Positions 35,801-48,377 of a stretch of 64,000 nt of DNA are shown here, piece by piece. A program made the translations under genes and the position numbers. The DNA is from Plasmopara viticola. Taxonomy: Eukaryota; Oomycota; Peronosporomycetes; Peronosporales; Peronosporaceae. The stretch spans positions 186,001 to 250,000 of the forward strand of contig MBPM02000081.1 of NCBI GenBank assembly GCA_001695595.3, given 5' to 3'. Position 1 is the stretch's first letter, and each line of letters opens with the position of its first letter. The notes under the pieces are model-generated. The model was not told the DNA's origin. It saw only the letters and a program-made list of their open reading frames with translations, and did no database searches.

Positions 35801-37250
35801 ATCCAAGGACCGACCTAAGATATCTTCGTTGATCGGATCATATATATGGAGTTCCAAAAAGAAATGATTGTGGTCAAATACGATAACCCTCGGAAGAATA
35901 CACGGGTGAACCTAAGAACTGAAGTCACCAATGCAGCGAGTAATGAGCTTTGCGAGACGCGCGCCGAAGTTAACCGCCGTTCCGTGTGGAATCTTTTCCC
36001 TCTTTGAACATCATTTCCAACAAGAGAGAAATGGATGTGTACAGAACGACCCACGCACCCATATTCTTTGCACGTCGTAAGGGTTCTCTGGTAGCCACTC
36101 TTCTCATTGCATGTAAAAAAAAACTGCTCGAAAAGATTAACTGATTCAGCGCGATCTTGCAGCGGTCATGCGCCTGCTCTAAGAGCCGTAACAACGTTGC
36201 TAAACCTTACAACTTCGTGTCGGGAAACGTCAGAAAGAAAGAGTGAATTGTTATCGGTCTTGGAATATAGAAAAAATGCATTTTAAGATTCAGTTTGACT
36301 TTATGATGTTACCACCGAGATCAAACAAAATTAAAGTGCCAAATTACGCCTGTAAGCTAAGTGCATTTTTTTCTTTCTTAACAAGTCAGAGATAGTTCAG
36401 ACCCAAATTATCTTGCATGTGGCAGAATCTTAAACCAGGCGCTAAGAATACAAGTGCTGAGCGTGAATAAGGGGCTAACCCAACGAGCGATCAAATAATC
36501 TTGAACTACTTACGGAGCGCGCGATATTTATAATCTCAGATCGCAATGAAGTTTGCCTCATCCGGTTGAACGCTATAGGAGGCAGCTCGAAGCTCGGCAT
36601 CAAGACTTTATCATGCGGGACATCACTTTTGGCGTGATAAATGTATGCTTTCAAGACTGCACTCGAAGTCGTTTCAGTCCGCAATTTTTTGGGGCAGCTT
36701 TGAATTTTTAAAATTTGAGATGATTTGGGCTTTTCAGCCCTTGTATTTCATTAGCTTCAAAGTCAGACTAACCTCCTCGCCTCTTACTGGAATTGTTATA
36801 ATTGTATCATGAAGCCGCTTGTCTTGTAGTGAACTCGACGCTAGGCTGGCCACGCAAAGCGCCCACCCTTATGACCAAACAACCGGTGGCTATGGATACC
36901 ATAAGCCACCATATGGCTAAATATCAACAAGACCAAGTGCGGGTGCGGTAATTTGTAGAGGTGCTGAAGTGCTCACGCTTCTGAGTCATAAGGATCATAA
37001 AATCTGTACTATATCTTGCTGTGATAAAATCGTCTTGGGATGGTGAATGGTGTACGCCGATTGACGGCTTTCCAGGTCTAATATACAACTCTTAGTAGTA
37101 GTAGATTCTTGAAATCAAATAAGACTCGATCCCCTTATAAAAGAATTCTATTATCTCCTTTTACATAAATATAAATATACCTTTAATTTTATTGAGCGGA
37201 TCCAATTGCACCCTTATTGTGCTCAGCCGACTTGTTGCACAATCAGACAA
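35801..37250. other. Degenerate region, no gene
   Basis: Sequence near 36880-36930 (GGATACCATAAGCCACCATATGGCTA) resembles the inverted sequence near 1965-2000, and 37032-37055 resembles 6680-6720. These look like scraps of retroelements. No intact frame is recognised. Confidence 0.3.
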
Positions 37251-37265
37251 TTGCTCACTGAAGCG

Positions 37266-37639
37266 ACCCTGTGGCTCGAGCGGTTAGCCGTTTGACCCAG
37301 GACCGGGAGGTACCTGGTTCGATACCCATAGGGGTAAGGCAGCCGGAGATAGTTCACTAAAGTGTACGAGCCATCACACCCGAGTGTGTGACTGTTCTAC
37401 CAACTCGAGCCCGATTAGGTAATAAAAGGGTTGGGTGGGGGACGCCATACTGACCGAAAAAGCCCCATAGTGTAATGAGGGGTACGGAACCCGGTCCCAA
37501 TATGGGTCGGATTGCTACCAGCATCCCGCGTTAAAGACAGCTTAGTCCTAGCGCGTGGGTTCCGGTAGCTTAAATCTCTCGACAGATCATTGGCCTTAAA
37601 TAAGTCCACACTTAGTTTCAATAAGACGATGATGAAAGG
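37266..37639 (+). mobile_element. tRNA-derived SINE-like element
   Basis: A tRNA-like head contains an A box (TGGCTCGAGCGG, 37273-37284) and a B box (GGTTCGATACC, 37317-37327), 44 bases apart, as in an internal RNA polymerase III promoter. Acceptor and T-arm pairing is imperfect, so a working tRNA is unlikely. The head is followed by about 300 bases of unrelated body ending in GATGATGA. An imperfect direct repeat (TGCTCACTGAAG at 37252 and TGCTCATTAGAAG at 37640) may be the target-site duplication. Confidence 0.55.
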
Positions 37640-37663
37640 TGCTCATTAGAAGAGCGTATATTG

Positions 37664-38110
37664 TCCCGCAGGCCTGGTCGGTGTAAGGCGTGCGCGACAC
37701 TCTCATAGGTCGTTCGCCACAACAAGTGTAATATCACCTCACTTATGAGATGTCGATGACATGGTGTGACACACAATTGAAATTGGTATCAGGCCTTATA
37801 TTTTATAGCTGATTTTAAGATCTTTTTGAGCAAAAGAAGAATAGTAGGCTTTAAAGCTAACCAATATTCTTTTTAGCGCCACAATCACATTGGAAATTCA
37901 GATTTAATTAGTGTACCATGAGAACTTACTACGATTATGCTGTGTGCGAGGCATAAGCATACTCTATGCAGACGAATTCTGCGTAGTATATGTTCTCACG
38001 CACATTGTGACTCAGCATTCGCCCAGTGCGATTAAATATGCAGTACATATTTGCAGCATCTTGTGAAGTGTATTGGTAATAGATAGAGATCGTCCAAGAA
38101 GCAGCAGTAA
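37664..38110 (+). repeat. Effector-flank repeat, second copy of 3463-3960
   Basis: See the copy at 3463-3960. Here it lies 250-700 bases upstream of the promoter motif of effector E. Confidence 0.5.
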
Positions 38111-38346
38111 TTTTTCTGCGTTGAACTCAGCGCTTATAAATTAAATTAAACTTCGCTAAGTCGTGCATGAAGGGCACTCCAGCTACTGATCTCTATACTA
38201 TCTTGATACAGTGAATAGACGCAAACCAAAGAAGCACGGCTCAATTTGACACCACTTCGGTGAATTTGAATTTAGACGGCGAGAAGATACCCCTTTTTAA
38301 TTATGTGCGACAGTTATTTCTGACCCTCAGCTCCTATGTACTTGTC

Positions 38347-38396
38347 GTACCGGTACAATCGCTCTGATATATTTGCAGCAATACGTTGTACCGGTA
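38347..38396 (+). promoter_or_regulatory. Two TACCGGTA palindromes upstream of effector E
   Basis: GTACCGGTAC at 38347-38356 and TACCGGTA at 38389-38396, about 135 and 95 bp before the ATG at 38488. This is the best preserved pair in the window. Confidence 0.45.
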
Positions 38397-38487
38397 GTTT
38401 TGGAGCTAATTAGCCATCGGAAGTTAATGTACTGGTGGTACTACAACCTTTAAATTAGTGGTGCAAGTTAGTCGCCTCTTCAGCTCC

Positions 38488-39858
38488 ATGCGCGGCACAT
38501 TGGTGACTGCGCTTCTCCTTGCAGCCAGCAGCTTGACGGCTGCCAAGTCTAACCAAATTGATCCTCGACAATTATCCCACCGTATCGTAAAGACACCTGA
38601 GAAAAATAATATCAACTCATCTCCTAGAAAGTTTCGTCGAGACAGCCGTAAGCAACGCGCCGAGTTGGCGCTTTCCGCGGCTGATGAAAATCGTACAATT
38701 GAAAACGCCGTGACGAGTGCTACGCATAGTATTACTTATCCAAGTGAAGCTATTGGTGCCACGAGAGACGCTGTACGTAAAATCTTGGATCTAAATGCTT
38801 TTCCTGAAGAAGTTGTGCGTCCTCAATTTGATCTCAATCTTCCACCAAGTGAGACTTCAGCTTTTTTGTCAAAGGCATCGAACAGTCCACAAAGAAACTC
38901 CGAATCCACGTTGGCTGCCAGCGACATCGCTCTTTCGAGTAGTCGTACGAGCAATCACCACACGACAAAGACGCAAGCGAATTTGGACAAAGGCAAGAAA
39001 CCCTCGATCCTGAAATCACATTTAAAAAATAAATCGAAGGATCCGGCGGCTCTGAAAGCGATGAATGGTCAAAATAGTGTTCGCGGCGACCAATCCCCTT
39101 TTGATGTCGACACGGTTTATACTTTGTATCTCGACCACCTTAAGAAAAAATCTCTGGATTTCGACCCAACAAAAATAGAGACGGAAAAGATGCTAAACCT
39201 GTTCAGCAAGTCTTTAGTTGATTCTGCAAGCGTTTCTGGGGCGTACTCTAGACACTTTAGTCTGTCTGCAGATGAGGATTTGGAAGTTTTAAAGAAGAAG
39301 CTGGGGGTGATTCTAATGTCGACTCTAAGTTCGTTGGCGTCTTTGAGACTACCTCCGGAAATAGTGAAAGAAATACAGCAACCGTTTCTTTGGTATGCAA
39401 GTCTCGAAAGGTGGCGAGCCATGTACCGTGATTTTTTTGAGTTTTGTACGGCCAAGAGTGACAGAATCAAGAAATTAAGGCCTGGTGTGGAGTTGAACGC
39501 GGGAAATACAAATGACGCAGTCGACGGTAAACTTATTGCCGAGTTGAAGAAAAAAGCGCGTTTTCAGTCAAATATAAGTAAGATTGATAAGCTGTCAAAG
39601 GGTGTGGAGGATGCCATGAGGAAGTATAAAGTAAGCAAAAACGCAGCAGCAGCCGTACGAAAGATCGGTAGACCGTTCCTAGAAAACGAGTATAATCTCT
39701 TAATCGCTCCCACCACTGCTTCTCATAATCAACCCGGCAATCAACGCATCAATCCATCGCCTCACGTTCTTCAAAATCCAGTACCAGAAACGACTTCTTT
39801 TCGCGTCATTGAGTCGGGTGATCACGCAAGAAAAAAGCGACCTCGAAGCTCTAAGTAG
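38488..39858 (+). CDS. Secreted RxLR-type effector, family 1 (E), tandem DLNxxP
   Basis: The frame is open from 38458; I take MRGT at 38488 as the start, giving 456 aa. Numbered from 38458: signal peptide 11-29 (ALLLAASS core), RxLR position occupied by KFRR at 58-61, DENR at 76-79. DLNAFP lies at 111-116 (38788-38805) and DLNLPP at 125-130 (38830-38847), both intact EAR-type peptides. A Ser/Thr-rich and basic linker follows (about 131-212), then the helical C-terminal domain with RWRAMYRDFFEF (W319, Y323), and the basic tail KKRPRSSK at the very end. It has no intron and is undamaged. Tail to tail with broken effector D. Secretion and host translocation follow from family knowledge; nuclear action is inferred from the tail and DLNxxP motifs. 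The lost RxLR leucine raises the question of whether the translocation motif is still needed. Confidence 0.9.
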   Translation: MRGTLVTALLLAASSLTAAKSNQIDPRQLSHRIVKTPEKNNINSSPRKFRRDSRKQRAELALSAADENRTIENAVTSATHSITYPSEAIGATRDAVRKILDLNAFPEEVVRPQFDLNLPPSETSAFLSKASNSPQRNSESTLAASDIALSSSRTSNHHTTKTQANLDKGKKPSILKSHLKNKSKDPAALKAMNGQNSVRGDQSPFDVDTVYTLYLDHLKKKSLDFDPTKIETEKMLNLFSKSLVDSASVSGAYSRHFSLSADEDLEVLKKKLGVILMSTLSSLASLRLPPEIVKEIQQPFLWYASLERWRAMYRDFFEFCTAKSDRIKKLRPGVELNAGNTNDAVDGKLIAELKKKARFQSNISKIDKLSKGVEDAMRKYKVSKNAAAAVRKIGRPFLENEYNLLIAPTTASHNQPGNQRINPSPHVLQNPVPETTSFRVIESGDHARKKRPRSSK

Positions 39859-41463
39859 CGGAGAAGAGCTCAAAGCTAACGAACCTTACGAGACGACGGA
39901 ACAATGTGGGATTCACGGAACACCACAACGACTTTCTATGTGACCATAGCATGCATATACCATACGGACTTGTACGCTAGTTTGTTTTTTCGCAGCACAG
40001 CGCCAGCTCATATTGTGCTTTTGTGAATGAGTATTACAATTAACTTTGATTATTCGCAATACAATGTTGTCGTGTTAATTAGACGAGGACAAACACTTAT
40101 ATCGTTTGAATGAAAAAAAAGAAATGCACAAAAAAAGCTGACATGCATCCCAGGCTCGCCATCCTCGCTTTATGCAAGAGCTGACGTGTTACGACAGTTT
40201 GTTGCTTTTTGTACTCAAAGTCTTGAAAATAAACCGCTGGTACTTCTCTTCGTAGGACGTTAGCATGTAAATGATGTCACAGCGTTAAATTTGCCTCTTC
40301 AAATGGCGTCAAAGCGTTCGTAAGGTGCTTGGTAAGTATCTGCCAACAATTTTCGAAACCAATCACTTCAAGTTGTGCATGATGAAGCGAAACCGACTAA
40401 AGACACCGTTCCATTCACATTCACGAGTAAAATTTCAACGCAAAGTAATCAACGCGATTCTCCCGTCTTGGTCGTCACAATCATGGCCTTGACATATGCT
40501 TGTCGCACACGCTTGGCGACTGGCGATATTTGTGCAACATACCAAGTAATTTATTATCCCTAAGCCGTCGATCTTTCAATCAAACTACATCCGCGAGATG
40601 TTCCAGATTGCGCTAATCCAAGTTTTCGTGCACGGCTGCGCGAGCTACGCTGTCTCTGGATCAATAATAGGCAAGTTAAGAAGTTCAGCTCCTGCATTAT
40701 GTAAAGCGCTCGCGCTTCTGACTTTAGCGTCATGGTTTAATTAAAGGGCGTGTCGGCGACATTCAGTTCGTTTGTCTCAACTACACACAACAGCAGAATC
40801 AACAGCCCTTTTCGTCTGTAAATGAAGCCATTGTGTTGCTTAATTATTTGCGTTAATTTAATGTAGTATACAAATGACAAGTGGACACGCAACGAGAAAG
40901 TCGTAATGTGAGGGCGAGGGTGTTAAGGCGCGAAGATACGGATTGTCAATTTAATGATTGGTAGTGATTCCACCATTAGACCGTAATGAGAAGAAAAGGA
41001 CTTGGAGTTGCATCTTAAGCTCACTACGCGACTTGAAATTTGTAAAGTGACTGCTCCAAGTTGTATTTTTTGTAGCTTATACTTTGGATGCTTATTTAAA
41101 CGCTGAAACGTCTTCCTCATGAATATGTCGAATAGTAACCGACGATGGGCCGCCAGGGCTTTGTGCACAAACACGACAAGCTGTTGTGACACTCTAGCTT
41201 GTTTATCGAGACGTGTGAAAATGTAAGCAGTTATTTCTGTGTAAACCTATATACCATTTAAGTGATCGAAGTGTACGTAATTGTTGCAAATATTCGAAGC
41301 CAAATTGTATTCACAACAGCTCAACATGAGGCTGCAAAGAAGCAAAATAGCGTAGAAGTTCGTACATAAGCATGATATCATTACATAGAAAATCTTTGTA
41401 GTGTTCCATGATCCCAATTATTCCGTCGTCCCGTTTGGTTGATCTCCTAAAAGCTCTTTCCTT
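39859..41463. other. Shared 3' flank region between effectors E and D
   Basis: GGAACACCACAA occurs just after the stop of E (about 39917) and of B (about 21264). 40190-40225 matches the flank of B at 21380-21430. 40595-40690 (ATCCGCGAGATGTT, GCGCGAGCTACGCT) matches 30898-30975 near effector C. 40778-40845 matches 18580-18650 near A. No other gene is recognised; the 89-aa minus frame at 40923-41192 has no domain. Confidence 0.4.
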
Positions 41464-42822
41464 TTACTTAGAGCTTCGAGATCGCTTTCCTCTTGCGTGG
41501 TCATTCGATTCGTCAACATGAAGAAAACCCTTCTCTGGTACTGGATTTTAAAGATCGTGAGGGGATGGATAAATGCGTTGATTGCCGGGTTGGTCAGAGG
41601 AAGCGGCGCTCAATACAATTTGGCCTAATTGCGTCTCCCTATCTGCAAATACTTGACGAGCCGTTTTAAGGCTGCTTCTGTTTCTCCCTTTACACTATAC
41701 TTCACCATCACAGCGTCCACTTTTTGTAAAAGCTTATAATTTCTTCTTTTTATTTTTCGAGATCCATCCCATTGCTTGGCTTGATAGAATGTAGTGCGTT
41801 GCCTGCGTCATTTATTTCTTCTCCATGAACTTCTTCATTGGGCAACACATTGGTGTTTTTGTCGATATAGGCCTTATGGAACTCTAAGAAATCATGGTAC
41901 ATGGCCCGCCACCTCACGTGACTTGCATACAACACAAAGGGGCACTGAATTCCTCCAATATGTTCGGTGGTAGAATCAGAGACGCCAACGAACAAACGGT
42001 CGACAGGAAGTTCGTCCCCAGCTTCTTCTTCAGCATTTCCAGATTCGCGCCTTTCACACTTCCTGATAAAGTATTGTATACCCAAGATATGTGTAAAGCA
42101 TCAACTGTGAAATTTTAGCCATTGTAAGCATTTTTTCCGTCTCTTCTTCTGTCGATTCGATCGCGCAGAGTTGCTCTTTGGATGTTCGAGATACAGCTTA
42201 TAGATTTTTCCGACATCAGACGTGGATTCATCGTGAATGCTGCTTCTTTGTCTATCCGGCGCCACCGGTTTATTGGGTTGGTTTCCCGAAAATGATTCCA
42301 AAATCATGGGTCTATGACCTGTGTCCAAACTTGCTTGTGTCTTTGCGGTTATCTGGTTACTCGCGTGACTACTAGAAACTGCGAAGTCGCTGACGGTCGA
42401 TGTGGACGCCCGGTTTCTATGCGAAATGTCCGATACCTCTGACGAAAATGCTGAAGTTTCACTTGGTGGAAAATTTAGATCAAATCTAGGACGCATAACT
42501 TCTACAGGAAAAGCGTTTAGATCCAAGATTGCACGTGCAGCGCCCGTCGTGGCACCTGTATCTCCTCTTGGATCAGTGATACCATGCATAGCACTCGTCG
42601 TGGCGCTTTGTATCGTACGCGTTTCGTCAGCCGCGGAAAGTGCCAAGTCGACACGTTGCTCTCGGCTATTTCAAAGAACCTTCTAGGAGACGACTTGGTG
42701 TTCATTTTATCCAGTGTCTTAAGAACATGGTGGGACAATTGTCGGGGATCGATTTGGGTAGATGCGGCAGCTGTCCGATTGCTGACCGAAAGGAAAAGCG
42801 CAGTCGTCAACGTGCCGCACAT
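41464..42822 (-). pseudogene. RxLR-type effector, family 1 (D), multiple frameshifts
   Basis: Family-1 order is kept over the full length but broken into at least three frames. 42517-42822 gives MCGT, the signal peptide, and then a frameshift inside the RxLR site itself (SPRRFF, break about 42668-42675). 42101-42646 gives the DETR region and intact DLNAFP (42506-42523) and DLNFPP (42464-42481). A second break lies near 42152-42170. 41750-42085 carries VRWRAMYHDFLEF. The tail, GKRSRSSK and a stop, is found in a further frame at 41464. Clearly dead. Confidence 0.85.
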
Positions 42823-42918
42823 TAAAGGTCGACCTTCGTTTCGAAATCAGAGGATTTCTATGTAAAGTGATTACTGATATGTAGAGAAGGCTAATCAGAT
42901 GTCTTTCAAGATGATATC

Positions 42919-42935
42919 TACCGGTACACCGGTAC
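42919..42935 (-). promoter_or_regulatory. TACCGGTA plus ACCGGTAC upstream of effector D
   Basis: TACCGGTA at 42919-42926 and ACCGGTAC at 42928-42935, about 97-113 bp before the start of broken effector D. The motif is retained although the gene is dead. Confidence 0.4.
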
Positions 42936-45900
42936 GTCAAGGATTGGTTGGCGGAGGACTACAAAAGGTTTTGTATAGTCTTATTGGTAAGACCAATGCG
43001 GCCTAATGCTTTTCTAATATTGTTGTCGCGTATTCGATTGCATGAGACGACGATAAAGAAGAAACTCAGTATCGATATTATTTACTAAAATCGGTAGGTC
43101 TTTTACCATACAAGCTATCTGATGCTCTAGAAACAGGCATGCCCTGAAAATCTCTCGATGATAGAGGAAAAACGATGCTTTTTCAGATTCTTGAGGACGG
43201 CTCGCTAAGAACGGTGGATAGCCTGGCCGATTTCAATGTCGACTTGAATCGTATCACCCTTGGTCACTTCGAGCTCGGGTCACTTCACAAAGCTTTCGGA
43301 CACAGTTACGACGGCATTCCTTGTCGATAAAAACGATGACGGGTTCTGTTAATAAACGTCATCTATTGCTTTACGGGTAACACGGAACGCGTCACGGTCT
43401 ACAACGCCACAATAGTGGTATGTTGCTGATTTCGTCCAAATTTCATTCATGTCCTTACACGATGGCCCAATTTCATTGTCACTGTTTTGAAATAAAAGGC
43501 CGATTGACAAAATGGCTTAACCGAGTGATTGGCAAACTCGAAATTGGAGGCAAGTTACATGGTCTCCTGTAGAGTACTTAGACTCTCTAGCATGATCTTC
43601 TTCGAGATGTGTCTCCGTAAGTGACTCAGATAGGTAGGAAAATTGATCTTCATTCAGTTTAAGTTTGAAATCAAGAAATATACTCGTAAATGGTTTCAAT
43701 TTAGTTCAGGTATTACATTCGATCTCAAAGCTCGTCCTTAAAATCCTTTGAAATTCATACTTGAACTCCGAAGGCCTGTAGAGTTTGCGCAATTGATTTG
43801 TGAACAGTGCCCACGGCTTGTGCACACTTATACGCTCGAAATCGGCTATAAAGGCCCGGTAACAATTCGGCACAGACTTGCCGAACTATCAAAGATACGA
43901 TTTACAGCGTCTGACGACTACGCTGCTATCAAATAGCGCTAACTGACGCAGACGGTTTCGTTGCGAAGATTCAGAATTGATATCTTCGCCAGAACTTCCT
44001 GCATACAGTCAAGAAATCTTTTTCTGCTGTTTGCATTATGAAATGACGAAAAGCTCTAAACACTCATTAGCCTGTTGCAATTGGTCTTGCATTTGAGTTT
44101 GCACTGAAGCTCACTATCGCTTTTGTTGCTGAGTGAAATATGGTAGAATATACGAAATGGACAGCATCTTGTCATGCCATTATAAAAGTTTTTTAGACGC
44201 TCAGGGTGGTCGAAAAACTTTGACTCACGCTGCTTCCTGCAGAGCTGGCGCTAAAGTGCGATGGTAGCCGTGAAGCTTCAGTGTTGTCTTGGTCGCTTGT
44301 TTCGCTCTGCTGAGGCGTTCTCAAGTTTAAAATTGGCAATTAGCCGTACAGCATCTTCGTCCAACTTAACTTGCTAGACCTGTCAGCGGTCTTGTACAAT
44401 TCACCAAAACCTTGTCTGAAACCTTAAAGGTGAAAACAAACCGATTAAATGTTGCTTTACAGTATACGTTTCTTGAATCAATGGACGGAATGTTAGAGTA
44501 AACCTAACAAAAGTTCCAAGGTACATTGGATAAGATGCTTTAGATTCAAGTGCCGTCGTGAGCCAGGTCGTGGAATTTGACCCTTCACACTTCGTGTTTT
44601 CGCTTTGGATGAGTCGGATGGCTTTTAGTTGTTGCTCCATTGTAAATAAAATCTTCCCAAAGCTTGCCGAGATCTTAATTACGGTTTACTAAGAACCCAG
44701 TATTGTTTACAGATATATTTTAAGATTTGCGAGTCTTTCAATTACCCATACAAAGAATTAGATGTTGAGCCCGTATGGATTCTTGTCTTGCTACAGCCCA
44801 ATTGGTGAATTTCGGCCATCTGCTGCTTTCATCCTGAAACCTATATAGAGCAAATGGACGCATAAACATCTAGATTTTGATTTGAAACTTTACAGTCACA
44901 TATTCATATGGATAGTACAAATGCATATAAATTTCAGAAACAATATAGAATTTGGCGTGGCTATCATTGCCAACCAACCTGCCCGTGACGATAGCTACGT
45001 CATAGTGTGTCTAAGGCAAGGTTGCTGACAAATTATGCAGACTGCAAGCATAAAATTATCTTCGCCTTCAATAGTAGCATTTGTCAGCTGAATGAATAGG
45101 CCTCTGGACAACGCAGACGCTGCTTCTATTTTTTGCGTACAATTTCCATGTTTTACGCACTACTGGACTAGGTTTTTACGCAAAATTTGATGCACTCTTT
45201 TTGGTGTCAGGACATTTGCACAGCATAATATATTGCGTTGTAGGCTAAGACAAATGTAACGTACAAATTAAAGGTTTATATGACCCAAACGATGAAATTG
45301 TTAAAATAAACTTGACTAGGGCATAATGAAAAAGGGTTTTATTAGACCATCGAATAAAAGCTAAACGCTTCCAAAGCCTTCTTATAAAGTCCTTTCTACG
45401 AATGCATTATGCATGAAAAGGTAATATTATTTACGAAATCGACATTGATATAGTCAATACGTACCATCTCGCATTTTAAAGCTGATAAGATACATTTTCC
45501 ATAATTAAGTCTGGAGACGCAATATTGATTAAAAAGCTTTTGTAGGTGATCTTGCCGGCGCTATGGACAAAGTTATGTAATAATCTATAATTAGCTCGTC
45601 AACTGCCCAGCACGCTGACCACCAGAAAGGTAAGTTTTTTCGCAAAAACTCCTTTGTTCACACTACCACGTGTATTTCTCATCAGGACGTAAATCATGTT
45701 CAAATGATAGCGTGGATGATCATGAGAAAGATTACAAACCAAAAGGCAGCTCATGCCAGGCGTCCCACAATTCATGGTAAAGAGAACCCACATAACAGCC
45801 GCTGCGTATTAAGAGGAATCCATCAGCAATCACCTTTTTCTCACCGATAAAAGAAGCCTCTACAGCAAGTACACAGCGCCTTTAATAAAGGATGAACTTT

Positions 45901-48377
45901 TATGTAAATTCTGGCTCACTGATCAATCGGAGCTACAAAAAATGCCTTGCAGATATTAATACTGGTTGCGAATCAAAAGAAAGTTGACATAGTTAAGACA
46001 ATTAGTTTTTTTGCTTATGAAGAATTCCAATTAGAAAAACGAAACACACAAAGACTTTGTCAAATACATCCGTCATTTATCTGCAGTCTATTTCCCGCAC
46101 GCCTTCTTCTAGCAAGGTGCTGTGTGATTTCATTAAGCCGTCATTTGCTCATTTCTAGATAAGCCTACTAAACTTGTATTTTACATATGCATTACAACAA
46201 GGTATATCTCGTTTGGGATATGTGTGATTGGGTCACACAGCACTTCGCACAAAAGTTTACAGGGAGGTATCATACCTTTTTAAAAACGATTGTTTGCCGA
46301 TCCGGGCTAAACGAGATCTAGCTTGTGGTCGAAAAACTGATTTATGTTATAAAATACGTAAAATATCTTGATCTCGCCAATACTTGAATTTTACTAGACA
46401 ATCAGAGCAGAGACTTTATCTATCTTGAGAAATCTTTTAACATCGTGGTGATTTAGCTTTACAGAAAACGTAGTCACGAAAGTACCTCCAAACCATAACG
46501 TACTCCGCATGAAGTGCCGCTAGTTTTGGCAGTCAAGGAGTGTCGAGAAAAGTTACTTTTCCCTCAGGGTTGTGTCATGTCACAGGAGCAGCTGCTCTTG
46601 CGCAACTATATTGTGCTGTTGAGGTTTGCTTTTGTTGTCGGCATTTGCGGAATGTCTGCGGCTTTGCTTGCACTCCGGGTTAAGGTCCATACTGTAAACG
46701 TCACTTCATAAGCCATGTGACCAATTCGCTTAGGTCGTATCGACTACCGCGCATTACAACGAGGTCTTCAAACTGTATCAAAATTTGCTTTCCTTTTGTA
46801 GTAAGATCCGGTCAAAAGTCGTCGATCGAACTCTATAGCCTTATGAGTACGCGGCCCGTCAGCAACCACCAATATGGCGGTGGCTATGCACAGTATTCGC
46901 CAATCCGTCAGCACGGTCGGGTCTAAAGACGACGCTTTATAGAGGCGCTGGTGTCACCTCAGCACTCGCATGATGCATAAATTTGTTAGGATTGTAACAC
47001 TATTCCAAATGTACCGTTTACCATATCTTTGTCCTACGACGCCTATTCATTTAAAATATTCGCATTCTTTTGTTTTCGCATCCGCGATTTCTTTTTGCTA
47101 ATCTGGGAAATGCAATTGCATCTCTCGTCGGCAGACTTTCGCCAAAAAATATCCGTTTTTGCAAGGAAGCTTGTCTCAGAGTTCAGACCTAGAAAAAAAT
47201 GTTTTACACGCCTCTGCCTCATCAATTTCGGAAAACTTCGTTCTTCAAAAATTAAGGAGTAAGCTTATGCTGCTTATACCATTTACATGAAAGTATGCTA
47301 AAGCCGTAGATGCTAGAAGCGCATTGTTGAGGGTAATTTCAAGGATAAAAAATATTACTTCACACGAATGTGGCGCTATGCTGACATACAGAACAGTGTC
47401 TATTTGCACACACCTGATCATTTCTATCTAGTAATCTATCTACTGCTGACATCAGCCAGCGAGCTCTTATAAGCCATAACAGCGTTTGACAAAATGCAAC
47501 CGAAAAGTGTAAATTTCAATTAGTTACCAACGTGTCAGGGGGGCCATGCTATTTGATTTCCGTCTCCACAAATAGCCCTTTTTTCTCAGTTAAATTTGCT
47601 GACATAGGAATCAAATACAAACAATCTTATTCAGACTCTACGCAAACTCCTTTATGCTCATGTTGCCATTAGCCTTTAGCAAGTCAAACGACAAAATCGA
47701 GGCTTATGGACTTCAAATGGTATACCGGCTATGGCAGAATCTGAAAAGGTGCAGATCTGTGAGTGGCAGGGTTATCCTCCTGGTAAGTCTCGCATGCTCT
47801 CACGTGCGAGACATAAAAGAGCTATGGACACCGAGAGCACGCTTTCTAAGCCCAATAACCACTTTTTGAAGAATATTGTGCCTTTTATAATATATCGTGC
47901 TTTGCGTCTTTCTTGTTTAAAAGGCTGGATATACCGGATACATCTTCTGTCGGAGCAAATCAAGCGATACAATTGCGAGCGCTGTCATTGGTTACTAACT
48001 CAGCTTTGGCAACTTTAATTGTGAAGAAAATTGGATCAAAGACTTAATTTGGCATCCGTCTTGTATGCCTAGCGGACCCATATGTACTAAAAGCTGCCAA
48101 CCCTGTGTGCATGTGCCAATTTATAATCTGTCCTACTCGGTGACGTGGCGGCAAGCACATTGAGCTTTCCACGCTTGTATTAAAAACATACACTATACTC
48201 TTCAAATATCAACAAATGAGATACCTCTTTTTGGTTAAGTGGAGCGTATTGAATACTGGCATGGTCTGAGAACCACAAAGGGCTTAGTGCCCAGAAGATA
48301 CACTTGAAATCTTGCGAGTTCGTGCGCTATGGCAAGTAACTCCTAGTCTCGGACTTGATAATTTCATTAACTAGCCT
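42936..48377. other. 5.4 kb without a recognisable gene
   Basis: Only short frames (60-95 aa) with no domain, signal peptide, RxLR motif or retroelement block that I could support. The sequence is AT-rich and probably consists of repeats decayed beyond recognition. Confidence 0.35.

Noticed and set aside
37266..37340. Functional tRNA gene
   Set aside because: A and B boxes are present, but acceptor and T-arm pairing is poor and a long body follows; a SINE head fits better.
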